Source: Guillardia theta CCMP2712 (Eukaryota > Cryptophyceae > Pyrenomonadales > Geminigeraceae). Taken from it: a stretch of DNA of 64,000 nucleotides. Where the stretch lies: assembly GCF_000315625.1 (NCBI RefSeq), contig NW_005434569.1:169816-233815 (forward strand), read 5' to 3'. Positions 7,591-22,500 of this stretch are shown here, piece after piece (within the stretch, counting starts at the first letter, position 1; each line of letters starts with the position of its first letter). The translations under genes were made by a program, and so were the position numbers. The notes under the pieces were generated by a model. It made no database searches, was not told the DNA's origin, and saw only the letters and a program-made list of their open reading frames with translations.

Positions 7591-10500
7591 CCCCTCCCCT
7601 GTGGTTGACTAATTCTAATATCTAGTTTTAATCTATGTGTCATTATGACTGTCGCGATGATGAGCTTCAGTACCTCCCTCAGGAGGAATACCGGGAAGCT
7701 CACGAGGAGGCCTATGACGTAGAGGAGGAAGAATATGATGATGTAGATTGGTATGACCCGCCAGATATTCAGCGTGCCGCAAACCAATTGTGCGTTGATC
7801 ATGTCTTCTTGGTATGCATCGATGATGGCTGCCTTGACAGATATGTGCCGGTTGAGCGAGGTGAACTGAACCGCGGCCGGGAATCCAGCGATGGACGCCC
7901 CCAGAGACCTGCAGAGGTCGGTAGAGATGAAGCAAGTCCACCATGCGATCTCGGATTCCCACGTGTTGAATTCAAACGGCGCGTCGCTGCAAGGGATGAT
8001 GCATGCCTCCCTATTGACCACCGCCGGGTCGTTGAGGCACCCCGGTGAGGTCTGCAGGCTGTCGGGGAAGCGGAAGGACGAGGGGAAGAACACGTTGGCA
8101 ATATCCACAAAGTCCTGAATGAAGCACGTCGGGATCATCGGTGCGCAGAAGGGGGAGACACCAAAGGCGTAGTAGCTGGTGATGACTGGGTACGTGCCCC
8201 AGAGGAATGTGCTCACGTAGGGGATCTGGAAGGCAGTGATCACCGCAGTGGTCCCCGCGAGCAGTATCCCTACGACGATGCCGGAGACCAGCAGTGTGTA
8301 CTTGTGCTTGGAGCACAGCATCACGGCCGACCGGTCGCACCGGAGGAAGTCTTGCAGGAATCCAGGCGATGCCATGAGCGCATTGTAGAAGAACTGCCGA
8401 TTGAACGGCGTGTGCTCCAGCGCGGATACGACAGTGAAGACCATCGTCGAGATCCAATCCCCGTTGACGGGCCTCTGCAGCGGTGGCACAGTCTTGGTCT
8501 GCGGCAGGCCGCTTAGGGGCCAGCTGCCTGAAACCACCTTGCGGGGGCTGGCGGCGAGGAGGGAGCCCTGGGTGTAGAAGAGTGTGACGTTGCCAAAGGC
8601 GTTCCTCGTCAGCGTCAGTGTGTTGGACAGCAGCGCACACGACCCGAGGGTCTGCGGGATGTCGTAATTCACGGGCCATGCAAAGGGGCTGTCCACCCAG
8701 GCGTTGCTGGTCGCCGCCCCAACTGGCTCGACGATGCCGTCATTCAGGGAGGTGGAGGCGGTGAACCGCTTCACCTCGCTCCTCTGTGTCTGCCATGAGG
8801 TCTGCAGCAGGTGCCTGCCGATGGATGCGTTGGTGATGTTCTCGAGGAGGTGCATGGCAAAGGGCCCCTCGGCAGCGATGCTGAGGATGTGCTTCATCGC
8901 CAGCTGGTTCTGGATCGCCAGCGGGCCGTCTACCCCCGAGCGGTTGAAGTGGGAGGAGAGGCCGTGGAGGATGTTGAGGAGGAGGAGCGTCGTCTCGCTG
9001 ATGTTGTCACCGTGGATGTACATCCCGCCGTCGATATCTATGCGATAATGAAGGCTGTTGTTCCTCTTCGTGCCGTGGATTGCGATCTCGTAGTAGAGGT
9101 CGTGGAACACCCTCGTCCACACGTGGTAATAGCGGTGCAAGCGCTGGAAGATGCTGGTCTGCATGCCAAGCTCCAGCACGAGGGTGGGATTGTACAGCAG
9201 CAGCAGGAGGGCGGTGGGATCATTCCCTATGGTCTCCATCAGGTCGGTGAGGCTCACGAACATGTTGGGAGGGATGCGATCCTCGATGCCGTGCCGCCTT
9301 GCAACATCGTAGGTTGCAGCGAACCTGGTGATGCAAGAGACAAACACGCGGGTGGTGCGGTTGGAGAGGAGGTATTCGTCGTAGGCGTCCATGCAGGTGG
9401 CGTCGTGGCTGTAGAACTCTGGGGAGTCCAAACCGAGGAGGCGGCGGCCGTAAGGGCCCGAGGCGCCGGCGCCAGACATGCCGCTGATGCCAATGGAGAC
9501 GAGCATCGGTGCAAAGCTGAAGAACGAGCTGAACACGCTGTAGCAATACACCTGGTCGTAGTTGCTGTTGTAGCAAGGTGTGGCGAGGAGGTTGTTGTAG
9601 CTTATCGTGTAGGTTGCGCTGGAGGATGCCGAGAACCCACCCATGGAGGTGGTCACCTGCGCAAGGCAGAGGCCGGAGAGCTTCGGTGCCACCGCCTTGG
9701 TGACATCGCTGTTGGAGCAGCCCTGTGGGTCCACCCGCGTGAGGAAGCAAGAGCAAGAGCCGTAGGTCTTCCCGGGTTGCAGGATGCACATCGGCTGCGT
9801 TGTGCACTGTGCACACGGGATGTTTCCAAAGGTCGGCTGTATGTCGCTGTTCATGAAGACGCAGGTGGCATCGATCTGGTTGACACACTGCTCGTGCGTC
9901 ATGCACGGCGTCTCGTAGGTCTGCATCACGTTGCACATGCACTGTTTCCGTATGGGATCGCACCCGTACCTTGCCACCGTGCTGGTGGATCCGCCGTAGG
10001 GGCATGCGTCGCACACCATCGTGTCCGACCCGCTCGAGGCCGTGGCGCGAAGGCAGGTGTCCGAGGCGGAGCAGGAGAGGCGGGCCCCGTCGCTCACGCT
10101 GGTGATGTAGCTGGCCCAGCAGCGGGTGGGCGTCGGCAGGGTTCCATCTTCCGCCTGCGGTGGGAAGGCATTCCCAATGTCACATTTGAGGACATTCCTG
10201 GCATTGCAATCGATGGACTTGAGCTTGTTCCCGACATCCAGGTATATCTGGTAGACGATCCAGGTGAAGGGCTTGATCCCGATGATGCTGATGTCATGGA
10301 TTGTCTTGAGGGCATTCCCGATGCCCGTACACACGTCACCTACAAAGTGCAGGATGGGGCAGATGACAGGGAAGAAAAAATTGTTCAGGAACCAGTTGAT
10401 GATGGTGCAGATGATCTTGATGATCTTCATGAGCTGATCCCCAAAGGGAGCGGAGCGTATGAGCTCAAACACCATGTTCCCGATCTGCTCAAACAGCACC

Positions 10501-13500
10501 CTTGCCTCGTTGATGAACATGTTGAACCAATGCATCACCTGTGGCATGACCTGATCGGAGTTGATGCCTAGCAGCAGCTGCATGAAGTTGAACCCCATCA
10601 TCCCTGCGTAGAAGACGAGCTTGACAATGGTCTGAACGATCTGCCTCAGATCCCCAAACAGCTTGTAGATAGGGACAAGAAACTCTGCCGCGCACTGCTT
10701 CTTCATGTTGTTGTTCTGTGCGATCACCGCCTGAATCTCCTGTGTGGTGTAGACCGAGGAGCACGCCTCGCTGCTCACCGACTGGTAGAAGTCCAGCACC
10801 GTCTGCGTCACAAAGGCCTGGTTGGATATGCTGTAGGCCGACGGGTTGTAGAGGAAGCGTGATTCAACGCACACCCCCGCGGCCTTGCAGTTGGCAGCCT
10901 GTATCCTCTGCAGGAGGCTTGCGACGTGCGTTGAGAGGTTGTTCATCGTAGAGTCGAGCGTCCATATGCGTATGGGGATCATCGTGCTGGTGGTTGGGGC
11001 CGCGGACATGGCATCGCGGCACGCACCGAAGCGCTGCTTAGGGTCAAGCCAGGTCTCTTTCGGGATGGATCCGTAGCACTTCCTGTTGGAGTAGGGTTTG
11101 GAGTACCGGTCGCTGTCGGAGCAGAAGACCCATTCCCTGTCCCAGAACTTGCTGTCATTCACGGGATTGGGCGGCGCCGGGGTGGAGATGGAGGCGCTGC
11201 TTTGTATCTGGAAGAGCGAGGTGAAATCCTGCAGGTAGGCCTGCAGGAAGCTGTCGACGGTCCACTTGCTCGGGTCGATGGCGTTGTCGAGCAACGGGCA
11301 ATCGATGGAATTGCCACAGATCTGCCTTCGGAGGTCCTGTGCCATCGTGCGGGAGAGGGAGAGCCTCACGGGAACCCCAAAGCTTGTGAATTGTCTCATG
11401 CTGCTGGATACGGGGTTCCTGGCGTTGTCGGTTCTGTCGACGTAGGATCTGAGCTGTGGCGAGGGCTGGCACTCCTGGAATGTCCTCCTATGGTTGGCCT
11501 GGAATTGCGTGACAAAGTCCGTTGGGGATGGAACGTCGAGGGCGTGCAAGGAAGTGCTCGTCACTGGCTTCCCCGCGATGAGGGCTGTGGTGCTGCACTC
11601 GAGGTGTGAGAAGTTGTACCGGTGGCATCTCCCCCCGATGGGAACGGTGCTTGGGACGCGGACGAGGCGCCCTGTGTGGCATTCCCCTCCCGCGTCCAGG
11701 GTGGTGATGCCGGCATCCGCCGTGATGCTCACAGGGAGATACCTGAGCTGGAACTCCCTGAGACGATCGTGGACGGGGCAGTCTGTGTTCTGTGCCGCAC
11801 TCCCTAGGTCGGTGCCGTCGCGGAGGACGCCCTTGGTGTTGGGCCAGTCAAGGCTCCGCTTGCATCCCTGCGTTCCCGCGTAGCTCTGCTTGGTCTTCCA
11901 TTGGTTCCCCGTGAGGAGATCGACCGTCTGGTACAGCCCACAGCTGCTCGCCGTGTCGGTGGTGAGGAAGGAGCAGTCCGACTTCGAGGAGCAGCTGCAG
12001 ATCTCGCTCACGAAGAATGGGTCTGCGAGGTCTGGGATCGTGGTTCCAAAGGGCTGCATGGGGTTGGACATCCCGTTCCCTACCGTGCCGCCCATCTGGT
12101 TGGTCTCCGAGAACATCGTCGCTGCACGGGGCCCGTAGGGTGCCTTGGGGCGGAAGGACTGCGACGATCCTCCCCAGTAGTGCATCTCCCTCACAGGGCA
12201 GTCCCAGGATACCGCCCCGTTCTGCGATGCGCTGCCAAGCTCGGCCGCATTCAGATCGTAATCCGAGCGGGAATCGATGGCGTAGGTCTTAAGCCAATCG
12301 AGGTTGTTGGATGCGCATGGGTCGATCCCTGGGGTGCTCGGGGAGGTATCCGCATTGGTTGCATAGGCAAGGGGCAGGCATTTCGGCAGCAGGTTGTGCG
12401 TGACGCCGTCGGGCAGCGGGGCGAGGTCGGCGACGAGGAGCGACCCCCCGATGTCCATCTGCGACTGCTTCAGGATGCCAAACTGTGGCGAGCGGGCCTG
12501 GAATGCAGGGTTTGGATTCGAGCCAAAGATGCCCGAGTAAGGCATGGAGGTGGCCGGGCGTGTATAGAGATCCTCCATCGTCGTCCCGGACCCGCCGCCA
12601 AAGCTTCCCTGCTCGTGCAGGCAGGTTGTGTTGACGCGAATCCCGCGGTTGCAGAGATTGTTGCCTGCAGTGCTCAGGATGTCGATGCGGGATGGGGGCT
12701 GGTTGTTCTTTGTGATGCACTGGGCATAGACCAGGGAGTTGTACTCCGTGCAGGCGGAGATCCCGGTCTTGCAACCCCCGCTGATGACGGTGCTGAACTC
12801 ATTGGGGAGCACCACCGTGTCGCAGGCATCCCTGATGTTGAAGCCCCCGCCCAGCCATGGGTTGAGCGAGAGCACGTAGCCGTCGAAGGTCCTGTAGCAA
12901 ACGGCCTCGGATTGCAGCGTCTCCTCGCAGCGCATATCGCTCAGCACCCAATCGAGGTATTGATCTCGCGACGGCCTCGCAGCCTTGGCCCAGTGCAGGC
13001 TGTGCATCGAGGTCACCTGTGCAGCCGTGAGCTTGGTTAGCACGGATTGCTCGAGGTCAGCGACGCTTGCAGACTTCCGCTTGTACTGCGCAAGGCACGA
13101 CTTGAGGCTCTCCCTGTGTGACGCCGGTGTGCATTCGGTGGTCTTGACAATCTGGTTGATGCACTTGTCGAGGGGTTGGAGACGCATGGTCTCGGCCTGT
13201 GCCCTGTAGCTGTTCAGCTCGTAGAGGTTCAGCGTTGTGTCGGGATACTTGCTGTTGGTGTCCATGAATGAAAGGCTGAGGAAATCCGGCGTTATCCACA
13301 GCTGGTTGTACAGGTCGGAAGGGAGAAGGCCGTTGCCAGACGTGATCTGCCTTGACACAAGAAAGTGCATGAGCCGGAATGCATCCTTCTGTGTATACCC
13401 ATTGGCCGCTGAGCTCTGCCCTGTGAGGCCGATGTAGTTCCTGTCAGAGCTTGTGAAGCCAAGAACGGATTCGTCGATCCTCCTGTAGCGGTACAGGTGT

Positions 13501-16500
13501 TTTCCGATATACTTGAGCAACGGCACGCGGGCGCAGTCACTCTTGCAGATCCAGAGGTTGTTCATGATCTCTGCCAATACGCTCTGATTCACCGACCTCA
13601 GCGGGCACTTGGAGAGCGCGTCCGTCGCGCTGCTGGCACAGAAGATCTCCGTTGCATTCTGCAGATGCAGGGCAATGGCATGCACGAGGCTGTTGTCGCG
13701 GGCAACATTGCAGACCTTGCCAGGGCAGGGGCTCACCGATCCCAGGCTCGTAGAGCAAGAATCGGTGCTGCAGCGTGTAGAGACCCCAGTGGGTCTTGCC
13801 CCGTACCGGCTCCAGATGGCCTCGTTGGAGAGGACGGCGAAGTTGGGCTGCTGCCCCGTCCCGGCATACCATGAGTTCAGCGTGCTCTGCACCGAACCCA
13901 CCGTCTCCGCATCCCAGCCCGTCCATGACAGCAGGTGGCTCTTGTTCACCCCCGTGACATTGAAGCAGTCGACCCAGGCAGGGTACCATCTCGTGCTCGT
14001 CCTGGGGTATTCCACAGAGTAGAACTCGTCCGCATTGGGATCGCGGCTCCCCGCCGTCCCGTCGCGATAGAACACGTAGATGTCAACACCCCTGACGGAC
14101 TGCACAAGGTCGACGGGGGTAGAGAACCCGCCGAGCGACTGGCTGTCTCGCAGGCAGGTGGAGTCGGTGCGCAAGCAGATGTCGCCAGCTGGGTTGGTGA
14201 CGTCGAGATCAATGGTTGTGAACTGCACCGAGGCCAGCGATGGGTTGACGGCGCTTTGTATGTCCCGCACAAAGAGGAACTGCTTGCAATGCGTCTGCAT
14301 TGAGATGTTATTCCCACCATTCACCCCTGGGGCGTTGAGGTACGTGTTGGTGCACCTGTCATCCTGCGAAGCATGAAGCAAATCGCAGGACTGCCCCGTG
14401 CGTTGGTCGTAGGATGGGGTTGGATTGCAGACATTGATGGAACGGCAGTTCTGCGCAGAGTCACACAGTCGCACCTCGGGATCCTGATCCAGGTTCTTGG
14501 TGATCCCAGGCTCGTAACCGGGGAAGTTGCTGTACAGGCATGCGGTGGTTTGCAGCGTGTTGTCCCGTATGAGGCTCTGATACCTTCGGAACAGTGCACC
14601 GTTGTATTGCACGTCTCCGTAGGTAAAATCCTCCAGCGGCTCATCTTCACGCAGCACGGAGGACAGGATCGAGTCGAGCTCCGAGTCTAGGAATCGCCGG
14701 AAGATATTCGGGAAGTTGTACTGCAGGATGCCGCTGGTGGCATCGAAGTACTGCTTGTCTCGCGAGAGGAAGTCTGTCGCGAAATCCGCCCTCTGGAATG
14801 CCAGGTTTGCCCTCGCCGTGCGGTTCACCCCCGAGTTGGCAGCGGCGTATCCCAGGTTGATGTCACCGCTGAGGATGAAGTGCAGGACCTGGGTGAGCAG
14901 CGCTGGGATTCCGTCGTCGGCTGGGAGCCCGCCGTCGTCCTGATAGACAGGGTCCGTGTTGGTGATCTTGGTGCTGTCCGAGATGACATCGCTCGAGGTG
15001 GTGTATTGGTTGTACGCCCAATCGTGGTTGTAACGGCTCTGGAGCTTGCGCAGCTGCACGTAAGTCAGGTTGATGTACTCAGGGTGCGAGGAATAGCCCA
15101 TCGCTGCCGTGACGTCGGCCTGCGCCTGCAGCAGCTTCGAGTACAGCGTGTCGTAGATGCTGAGGGCAATCTGGTCTTGGTTCACCACCGCCCGCCTCGA
15201 TGATTGCAGGTACAGCGCATTGGCCATCATCAGGAATTGCCTCACCGTCGACGGTTGATAGCCCGCGGTGTGTGAGTTCTTCCAGCCCGCACAGGGCACT
15301 TGATCGATGTTGCCGGCGATCATGCCGTCGATGTTCACGTCGCCGTCTAGAATGACGCACTGCGCCCACCACTTCATCGGGATCTCCATCTGTGAGGCGT
15401 CATCATAAAAGTACAGCGTCATGTAGGGGTAGAAGTAGGTGGGTACCCCGGGCTCGAACTCGTATGCATACCACTGTGTTGCCTCGTTGGTTGATTCGGA
15501 CTGCGCGTAGAGCGACATCGTATTGTACACATTCGCGATGCACACTGCCTGCTGCTGGTACTCCTCCCAGGTGTTGAAACCTCGCTTGAAACCACGGAGC
15601 AGGATATCATTCAACGCGCTTGCCACCTTGTTCCGGTCTGCCAATGCATAGCTGTATTTGTAGTAGCGGCAGAGGGTGCCTACTGCCTGCTCGTTGATGT
15701 ACGAAGGATTGAACTGACAGGAGGCCTTGAGGACGTCGTAGTCCTCGCATAGCATGCGCGCGATGGGGTTTGTCAATGGGTCCATACGGCATGGGACCCC
15801 ATCCGTCAGGGTTGTGGAGGAGGTTGACAGATCCACAAGATATCCGGCACTGCCGCAATACAGTGCGTCCTGCAGGGTGTAGGCATCCCTCCTCGTCCCA
15901 AGATTCTGCAGGTTGAGCCTGTTGATCAATCTGCCCTGCATCTTGTATCCCATGACATAGAAGTCCTGCAAGAAGCAGATCTGCAGTTCGGAGCACATGG
16001 AGAGGGAGAGGGATATGTTCCCAAAGGAGTCCTCACGGTTGTACCCCTGGTAAGGGGCCAGGAATCCCGTCCTCTTCCTCTCCAGGCTGCCGAGCTTGCA
16101 GAGCTGCAGGGACCACTTGTTGTCACCCGACGAGACCCAGGTCCTGGTAGTCTCCCCCTGTGCCTCCACCGGCAAGGGGATCCCAAGGCTGTCAACAGTA
16201 GTGGATGGATTGCCGACACAGGATGGGAACTGGAACTGGTAGTCCATATCGCAGGTGTGAGGCTCCATCTGCAGGATCCCGCGGTCGAACATGTCGAGCC
16301 GTATCTGCGCGTCGGTGAGGTATGGGTCTGTGCTGGGCCATTGGATGTCATCGGGGATATTTGCCAGCGTCGCTGTTGCAGCACCCGCAACCCCGGAGCG
16401 GGCGATCAGCTGCTCGTACTCGAACCAGGAGCGGAAGCCGCAGAGCCCGTGCCGGGAGAGGAAGTCCTGCGAGTTCTGCCAGGGTGAATGACCGAGGGTC

Positions 16501-19500
16501 TCCGTGCCGCATGCCTCCGAATTGACATGCATCTCCACGGGCCACGGGGCGTAGTTCCGCAGCATGACGTGCGGGTCTACACAGGTTCCCATGCCGGTGC
16601 AGACCCTTCCGGCGGCACCGCAATGATAATTCTGGTAGCATTCCATTGCCAATGCATTCTGCACTACGCACACCCCGTCCATCTCCTTCCCCTCCGCGTC
16701 CGACCATGCCCTCAGGCACTTGAAACCCTCCCCATAGAGTGAGACGCAGTCCCCGTCCGCGGTGCAGGTAAAGAAGTCGGTCTGGCCGCAGTCCCCGTTC
16801 CATCCCACCGCCGTGTGATTGGGGAGGCGGTAGCGCTGCAAGTCGGTGCTTGACTGGGGCCAGGATACCGCTGGGAGCATGCCTGGCCACCAGCGGTAGA
16901 GCATGCCCGACGATGGGAAGGATTGGTCCGACTGCCGGCCGTTGCTTGGGACATCGCTCCAGCTCGTTGCAGCCGTGGACTGCACAAAGGTGCCAGAGGG
17001 GGCGGTGTCTGCCTTGATGGGCTGTGTGGGATCCATCCTCTGCCCGCTGGTCCATCGGCTTTGGAGCCTCACGTTGTTGGTCTCCCACATGGGCATGCCG
17101 TAGGATGCCGAGCTGCAGGTGGAGGCGGCACCAAAGTAATTGCGAAGCAGCGTCTCGTTCTGCAGTCTCCGCGTGTCGAGCACGAGGTAGCGCTCGTCGG
17201 TGGCAGTGTCATAGTCGACGGACATCCAGGTGTCGAACGCCCTGTATGCCGTCTCCGTGTGCCGGCAGCCGGTGGTGACATGGTAACCCGTCGGGTGGAT
17301 CCAGTGGCTTGGCCAGTAGTCGAGGAGGGCATCGGCGTGCTCGTTGCTCCCCAGCGCCGTCCCTGCTAGGAGGCCCTCCCCGAGCCTTCCACCGAGGATC
17401 GACACCGTCTGCAGGTTGCGCCTGTCGTTGAGAGTCATCTGGAAGGTGTCGATATACTGCTGCTCGTAGGTGTTGATGCTGGATGCGAGGGTCTGCATGT
17501 CCGAAGCGGATAGACCTGTGTTCTGCAGCTCCTCGCTCGGAACCACTGTTGGCACGGTCATGGTGGACAGGCGCATGTCGTCGTCGTCGAGGGTGCGCGG
17601 ATCGATGGGGAGCTGGCAGGTGCCGGTGGTGTCGGACCAGGTGTATCCCTTGCATGCCACACCCTGCAGGCTTGCACAGAGGCACGGGTCGTGGAAGACC
17701 CCGTCGCAGTACACAAGGCAGTCCGAGGTTGCGTAGGCATTGGTGCAGCTCACAGAATGAGAATAGGGGCACTTGGAGCTGTCAAAGGTGGCGGAGAGGC
17801 CGCCAGATGGCACAATGTCGTAGATCCCATGCAGATTGCAGAGCGAGACAAGCCGCACCTGTGTCACGCATCGCAGCCTCCAGAGATCCACCGTTGTCCT
17901 CTGTGATCCTATCTCTGGGTTCGGTGTGGTGGATTGATAGATGGCGTCTACGTGGAGCAGGGCCTCCAGCCGTGCCAGCTCCAGCACGAACCTTGAGCAG
18001 AACGCCTCGGTGGACGAGGAGTGAACCGTCCTCGCCATGGGCATCAGATGATCGCGGAAGTGTGCATCCACCCTTGCCAGGTCCTTGACGTAGTCCTTGA
18101 ACCCATTGCTGGAGTGATCGCTGTTGGTGTCATCGATGCAATCCTCGATGGCAGCACTGGTGTCGGTGTCTGCATTGTACAGTTTGTGCTTTCGGGACGA
18201 GGGATTGAGGAACTCCGGGTAGTTCTGCTGTAGGTAATCCATGTTGGCAAGCCTCAACCCAGATGTGCCATGCGTGAGGAGGTCCGCCCAGTCAAAGTCG
18301 TAACCCCCCAAGAGGGAGCCCTGCACTCCCACGGCCCACTTGTCCACCTTGGTATCGCTCACAATTCCCCATACATCCGACAGCTGCATATCCGTGCAGA
18401 CCCAGGTGGGCATCCACACGGCTTCCATCGTACGGTAAACCGCCAACCACTGCGAGAAGGTGGAATAGGACCCTGCAGAGCAGATCGAGTAGAATTCCTG
18501 TATTGTTGCGGCGTCCAGAGCGGTCCCCTGCAAAGACGCCGTCTGGCAAACACCCGTGGGAACAGAGCAGCTTGTGCCGTCTGTGGATTTCCAACCGCAG
18601 TAGCAGCGGGTGGTGAAAGAGGACAGGTTCAGCCCGTAGGCCCCGTACGATGCCGTCTGCATACCCGTGAGATGAGGGGGCATCGTGTAGGATGTCCCGC
18701 TGGCATCCAGGGTGATGCGGTTGCCCGAGGCCGAGGGGAGGATGTCATAGGCGACGGGCCTTACCGTGGATTGGGAGTCCCTGCATCGCTGGCTCTTGGA
18801 TGGCATGTACCTCACATCCCCTCCCCTGAATCCGTGATAGAACGGCGACTCTGCCTTGGCCTTGGAGAGCAGCGTCTGCACCGTCTCCTCGATGCCGTCA
18901 ACGTATCCCGAGGAGGGGGTCGCCGTGGCATCGTGCTGGTAGGCGCTGTAGATGGTGTCAAGTGCAAGCCCGTCCAGCGTGCTGTTGAGGGGGAGGACGG
19001 CAAAGGTCTGCGAGAGAACGTTGGTGCACACCTGCCAGAGGTTCTGCGACGATTTCGGGTCGAGTATGTCCTCCGTGTCGTACCGGAGGATGGGTTTCGA
19101 GGTGTCAAACAGGGACTCATCCTTGGCCTGCGTCTTCTGGCTCTCCGTGAGGTTGGAGGAGTATTCATTGAACATTGTCACATTGGTGTAGATGTCGATG
19201 ATGTGCTGGTTGATCTTCTCGTAGATGCCCGAGAGCACATCCTCCGTCTCTAGGATGTCAAAGTTGATGCCCTGGATGTCCTTCGAAGTCCAGAGGTCCG
19301 GCTCGTTGGCCTTGCAGCAACGGAGGTTGTTCGTTCCGTCTCCGCACTGGCAGCCAAACAGGAGGGTGTTTGTGAGGACATCGCGGAATTGCCTCAGCTT
19401 CGCCCTCACCCCATTCTGCACGGCCTGTCGGAGCAGGTTGTTGCTGCTATCGGTGTTGAATCTCTTCAGCGTCTGGATGAAGCTGTGGATGATTGCCATC

Positions 19501-22500
19501 CTTCCCGGCCCGCCGCAGGAGAAGGGGGAGACCTGCGGGCAGCATGCGTCTTGGGCGGGGTCGCAGCCTGCCGATGGAATCTGGAATGTGCGATCCAGGG
19601 TGGAGGATCGGTAGTACTGAAGGACCTGAAGCGAGCGCGATCCGCCCGACGGCCAGAGCTCGGCTGCGGAGAACGGCCCTAGGAAGTAACAGTCGAAGAG
19701 CTGGTGGATGACATCCCCCTCCATTGAGAAGAAGTTGAGGTCCAGCTCTGTGTTGGACCAGCCCAGCACCTCGGGTGTGAATAGCGCCCTGGCCTCCGCC
19801 GCCACCGCATCGTACTCGTCCTGAACGGACTGGTACAGGGCCTGCGATCCGGGCACGTAGCTCACCGCATGCAGCGAGGCGATCGGGACGCGGTTGCTCG
19901 TCCTCCCCGACCAGATGTATTGCGGGAGCTGGCACTGTGAGGAGAGCGAGGTGCTCAGGCACTGGCTGAACTCGTGGGCAATCGCCGGATTGGGGTTCTG
20001 TGCCGGACCCGTGAAGACCTCGCAGCCATCGATGTCTGCATAGTCCGCATTGTCGGAGGAGAAGCTTGCGATGCTATACAGGAAGTAATTCACACGGCTT
20101 GTGTTCATCAGGGTGAGGTAGCCGAGGAGGCAGGCATCCGTTCCGGTTCCCACGCGCACGGACTCGGAGAAGCAATTCAGCACCGATTGCTGGATGAATG
20201 AGGGGTTGTACACATTGTCGATGATGAATCCAAGGTTTTGCAGGTCTGGATAGAGCTTGTAGTTGGAGATGTAGGCAGCCCCCGTGTCCCACACCTTGTT
20301 GGCAAAGTTGGATCGGCAGCGCGTGAGCACCGTCCCTGCATCGATCCCCTGACGCTCTAACAAGGGGAGCGTTGGGCGGTAGGTGTCGCAGCTCCCAAAC
20401 CGCGTGGTGGTAGCCATGCAACGCAGGTAGGCATCCATCCCCTTGCCCGTCGATGGGTTGTATCGGCATGCGTCGACCAGCTCCTGGAACGTGTACGGGT
20501 TGAATATGAGGTATGGCTTGCCGTCGGACCTCAGGATCTGCATCACACCGGTGCACCAGAAGGCATGCTCCCGGATGCCCTCACCCCTCCTCGCGCTGTT
20601 GATGTGGTGAGCATAGTCCCCGCACGCACACTTTGCAATGGTCGTCGTTGTGATATCCGGCAGCTTGCAGTGCTTCTCGTCGATGGTCTGCAGCACATCC
20701 ATGAACCCGTAGACCACGCCTCGCATGTAGCTCAGCGTCGCATCCGCGGAGTGGTACAGCGGTGAGAGGTTCAGCGTAAACCCCAGGTCGATGAAGCGGC
20801 TGGCCACCTGCGAGGCCGCGTTGTTTAGTGTGGAGGAGCTGCCGCCAAGGGCAAACGATTGGACGTCCTGCCCAAACACCTGAGTGAGGCAGACGCCTGT
20901 CATGTCTGCCGTGGCCGATTGTATGTCGGCATTGCTGATGACCATCTGCATGTTGCCAAACAGATCGGTGTTCAGGATCCCCAGCACGCTGTTGGTTGTG
21001 CATACCATGATCTTTTGTGTCACGGTTGCTATGTAGATAGGCAGTATCAGTATCTGTGAGAACATGTTTGTGATGCTAGCCATAGACAGGGTCGAGCGCG
21101 CATTGAAGCTGGGGTCAAAGGGGACGAGGGAGACAGCCTGTGAGCTCAGGATCTGCTGCGCCTTCATCGTGATGCCGTTGATCAGCGAGGCGATCATCCC
21201 CACGGTGGTGACAATGATGTCCTTGGCCTCGCACATGGTGGAGGCGAAGACCTCGTCGGGCCACTCGATCCTCACCACACCGTTGAGCTGTCCCGTGCTT
21301 GCATCGACAAGGAGCTTCATGTTCTGTGAGAAGATCATGTAGATACTCTGTAGGATCGTGAGGATCTGTCTTGTGACCATCTCTGCCGACGCCCCGATGG
21401 CGCAGAGTGGGCGTTGGTAGTTCACCGTCGTCCCTATGCAGTTGGCAACCGCGCACTGCGATGCCGCATAGCAGAGCCTCTGCACAGTGGGGTATCCCAT
21501 GCATCCCGTGCAATCGTCAACGCTGCAGTTCTTCTTGAGCGTTGTCAGGATCTGGTAGGCAGTGCTGAATGCCCTCTGCCCCGCCCACACACCGGAGGCG
21601 ATATTCAGGCGGATGTCGGAGAGCCACGTTGTTGTCACCCTCTCGTTTGCAATCGCGAAGATGGTCATGGACGATTGCTGCGAGGGCCCGTTGTATCCAG
21701 AGAGGGAGTTCTGCGACATCTTCGGTGTCTGGCGTATGATCTGGTTGTCCTGTGTGATGGATATCTTGGGGTTCGCCACGGTGGCCAATCCCAGGGTTGT
21801 CGCAAGGTTGGAGCTCATCCCCGTGGGGTGGCAGGTGAGGACGTCCACGTTCCGATCACAAACCCTGACGCTGTAGCCATCCGTAATGGGGAACAGCGCT
21901 ATCCCACTGCAGGAGGGGTCCAGGCATGTCACATAGGGGGTGTCGATGGTCGAGAAGATGTTCTGATTGTCAGAGCACTGCTGGATTGTGTAGGCAGAGG
22001 TCTTCAGTGCTACGAGCTGCGCGAACTTCTTCGTGTCAAGATAGATGTGAATGCAGACCCATGCCGTGGAAGGGTTGCCATTGATGGTCTGTATGGTGGT
22101 TCCTTCTATGAAGATATCCGCAATGTCGTCGCTTGGGAAGACCACCATATCCTCGATGGTGTAGAGATCGGTGAGGAGTATCGGGTTCTGTGACGCTGGA
22201 ATGGTCTGCACAAGGGTGTAGCTCTGCCTCTGGTTGCTGATGAGGAAGACGCTGCTCACCGTGGCGGCCACCAGGATGTTGCTCTCACCGATGGAGTCAA
22301 TGAGATTGATGCTGGCATAGCTCAACCGCATCACCGACGACGACCACTCCTTGCTCTCCGCCACCGAGTAATCGATCGCCTTGTTGGCAAAGGACCCGTC
22401 GGTGACGACCGCACTCGTCCGGATCCCCGTCTTGAGGTTCGACGGCAGGCAATACGCCTTGGACACCAGATTCAGCCCGGTGTCAATCCCGGCGATCGCG